Positions 61,854 to 64,000 of a stretch of DNA of 64,000 nucleotides are shown here, piece after piece; position 1 is the first letter of the stretch, and each line of letters begins with the position of its first letter. This stretch comes from Ehretia macrophylla (taxonomy: Eukaryota; Streptophyta; Magnoliopsida; Boraginales; Ehretiaceae). The stretch spans positions 99,121,350-99,185,349 of the forward strand of contig CM075770.1 in the NCBI GenBank assembly GCA_037974665.1, given 5' to 3'. The translations under genes were made by a program, and so were the position numbers. The notes beneath the pieces were generated by a model. It was not told where the DNA came from and made no database searches. It was given only the letters and a program-made list of their open reading frames with translations.

Positions 61854-63408
61854 TGTGCGCAAAATAACCAAGTTTTAAAATCCGCAAGTGCACAGATCAA
61901 TGAAGTATAATATGCTTTGAGTGCAGAGTCGAATCCATAGGGAAACTCGTGAATTAGTAAGTGAAGTAGTGTGAGAAAGTGTTGAAGTGAAAACGTGATA
62001 GTTTTAAGAATGGATTTTGAATGATTATGCTAATAATGTAAACTTAAGCTAAGGTTCGGGTTTTGTCAAATATAAGGGAAGAGGATCTAGGGGCTGAATA
62101 TGCAATGAGGCAGTTAATCTAGGCTTGGTATTAGGATACTTTGATTCAATACTTGGGTTAAGCTACAAGCGTTAACCTAGTTAATTTCCTAAGTTTAATT
62201 AAGTCCTAGTTACTATGTTGGTTATAGGTGTCGTTCTATCTTCGAGTCCATTATATAGCCAAAGTATAGATTTGTCCTTGTAACCTAGAGTAACAAGACA
62301 AACTAAACTAAGTAATTAACAACTCCTTAAGTAGAAACTATGGTACAACCTATAGTCTCATGGAATCTATGGTACAACCTATAAATTTACTATTTAATGC
62401 TCGGGTATATATGACACTAATGTAAAACAATCATAACATTAACTACAAGTATAATGTATATGAAAGACAATAACAAATTGAATAGTACAAGCCATATAAA
62501 TTATCCAAATTCGAGACCATAAATTAAAAGACCGTCATTTACAATATCTTCTCCTAGATAATAATCTACTCACACATTAAAAATAAATACAAGTTATACA
62601 AATAAAAAAGAGTCAAGAAAGGCTCATCCATTTTGATGAACACGTATTTTTAAACACCGAGTTTGAGTAGAGGTTCCGCGGCTGCAGCTAACGGGCTATT
62701 CCTTCACTTGGAATAGGCAGAACTTCGCCCGTAAAATAGCTACTCGGGGCAAAGCTTCCCCCGTATTTGACAATTAAAACTAAATTTAACTCTAAAAATA
62801 TACTTAAATTAATTAATAAAATAAATATTAAAACTAAAATTATTCTTAAATTTCCACCGACTAAGGGCCTATTTATAGGTAAAATTTAGAGGTGCGCTGA
62901 ACACCCAAGGAGGCGAGCTCGAGCATACTTCTGGTTGGCCAATTGAATCGCGCCACTTGGTGTCCACGTGCCAAATCTAGAGTTTTAGACGGTCCACATG
63001 GACCAATCAAAGGCGTTTGGCGATGCACATGTAAAAGGTTCCGACGAGGGCGCTCGAGTGCCCAGAAAGGCGCGCTCGAGCGCCCTTTGATGCCAATTTT
63101 GACCAACATTTGACCAAGGTATTTTTCAGGTATTTTTAGGCTTTTTCATTGTTCTGGGTCTGATTTCGCGCTAGTTTTGGCCTAATTATTCTTATATGGG
63201 CTCTATTGAACCACCGATTCTCAAGTCTTCCCCGATTTTCGACTTTTTGACTTGCAATTTGAATCGTTTCAAGTCTGGTTTGTTCACTTTTTGAGATCAT
63301 CCTACATTGCAGCATAAGTTTATAAGTGTTACATTTAGTCCACAAGTTAAGATGCAAATGTAGTAAAAATACAATGGTTTGTGTGTTGCATTTATGGCTA
63401 TATCAACA
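61854..63408 (-). repeat. Athila/Tat-type gypsy LTR, reverse orientation (about 1.55 kb)
   Basis: On the minus strand it starts TGTTGATATAGCC right after a TTTGGGGA tract (63409-63420) and ends TTATTTTGCGCACA. The final part has the GTGCACTTGCGGA and TATGGATTCGACTC blocks usual before the Athila/Tat LTR end. It holds three GCGCTCGAG-like G+C-rich motifs (62911-63084). Confidence 0.7.
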
Positions 63409-64000
63409 TCCCCAAACCTAAACCTTATTTGTCCTCAAGCAAGTCTGTTTCAAAACACATTTGATTTTAGAAGTGAAACCTCAAAAATTTGCAAGTTATT
63501 TTCACAAACAGATGAATGCTATCTTTTCTTAACCTTTTGTCAAAAAATTTCAAACATGAATCATGAGAAGTATAATCCACTATTCTTAACAAGTTTATTA
63601 GTTAATGACAACAAAAAATAAGAGAACATTTACATAGTTTGCAAAAATAGTTAACTCTTTTCGAAATGAACTGTTGATTGCTTCGGAGTATATATTTAAA
63701 AGGAAACTAATCAAATTAAGTTCAAACAAATTTCCAACTTTTAAGACCTGCAAACAGATTAGACTTTAATATTCTTGTCTATTTGTAATCAAACTCTTGA
63801 TCATGCCTTAACCCTTCTTACATTTGCCATAAAATATAAATACAAATCAAAACTATCTCTTTTTAGTGCTTAGTTTCTTTTTGCTTTATATCTCACGTAA
63901 CGGGCTTTAAGGCCAACAATCCCCAGCCAATTGGCCGAGGTTGCCAGGTTTCAAAGGAACCCCTACGTGCCTTAATCACTCGAGATATCCAGGCTCAAAA
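63409..64000 (-). mobile_element. Athila/Tat-type element interior, 3' end (continues beyond window)
   Basis: The minus strand has GCTTGAGGACAAATAAGG and GGTTTGGGGATG just before the LTR, the polypurine-tract context typical for these elements. The rest to the window edge is non-coding. The remainder of the element would lie to the right. Confidence 0.6.

Noticed and set aside
1-64000. A CRISPR array, phage, operon or other prokaryotic defence-like system
   Set aside because: No regularly spaced short repeats and no gene clusters; all recognised content is plant nuclear gene or transposon. I found no evidence for a new multi-gene system.

Overview
The window is nuclear DNA of a flowering plant, most likely a eudicot. 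The signs are canonical GT-AG introns, AT-rich spacers, a plant Golgi nucleotide-sugar transporter gene, and dense plant-type transposons (Ty3/gypsy of Tekay and Athila/Tat type, Ty1/copia, CACTA, MULE-type MITEs, an L1-type LINE and TRIMs). The species cannot be named from this sequence. I found no prokaryotic feature, CRISPR array or rRNA.

Layout. 1-7996: a Tekay-like gypsy element (5' LTR cut by the window edge, gag, pol, complete 3' LTR). 7997-9946: a second pol fragment of the same family. 9947-11587: unassigned. 11588-14527: a CACTA transposon remnant on the minus strand with one clear terminus. 14528-18985: a copia relic on the minus strand (gag and one long LTR). 18986-19492: AT-rich DNA and a small TIR relic. 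19493-32431: a four-layer nest, in which an old Athila/Tat-type LTR holds a TRIM, which holds a whole-length but broken Athila-like element, whose 3' LTR holds a reverse-oriented solo LTR. 33132-34094: two foldback MITEs. 34095-36960: spacer and promoter region.

37010-48096 is the one host gene I can support, on the plus strand. It encodes a 330-residue transporter of the plant UDP-rhamnose/UDP-galactose transporter group (URGT4/5/6-like) of the drug/metabolite superfamily. It has a probable non-coding leader exon and five coding exons (39470-39599, 45042-45226, 45320-45520, 46027-46188, 47782-48096). All junctions are GT-AG, all phases agree, and no break is seen. Its 5.4-kb first coding intron carries the 3' ends of a gypsy and a copia element in opposite orientation.

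48602-64000 is again repeat territory: a TIR element and a partial sister, an L1 tail, a second TRIM with a perfect 5-bp target duplication (50486-50938), two copia relics of one family facing each other (51516-56556 plus, 56557-about 61840 minus), and an Athila/Tat-type LTR with adjoining interior (61854-64000, minus).

The transposon relics form no pathway. The only working gene visible is the transporter, which by homology would supply the Golgi lumen with UDP-sugars for cell-wall pectin. I found no clear novel system. The most informative structures are the nested insertions dated by their target duplications, the loaded intron, the facing copia pair, and the tRNA-like A/B-box stretch inside the CACTA end.
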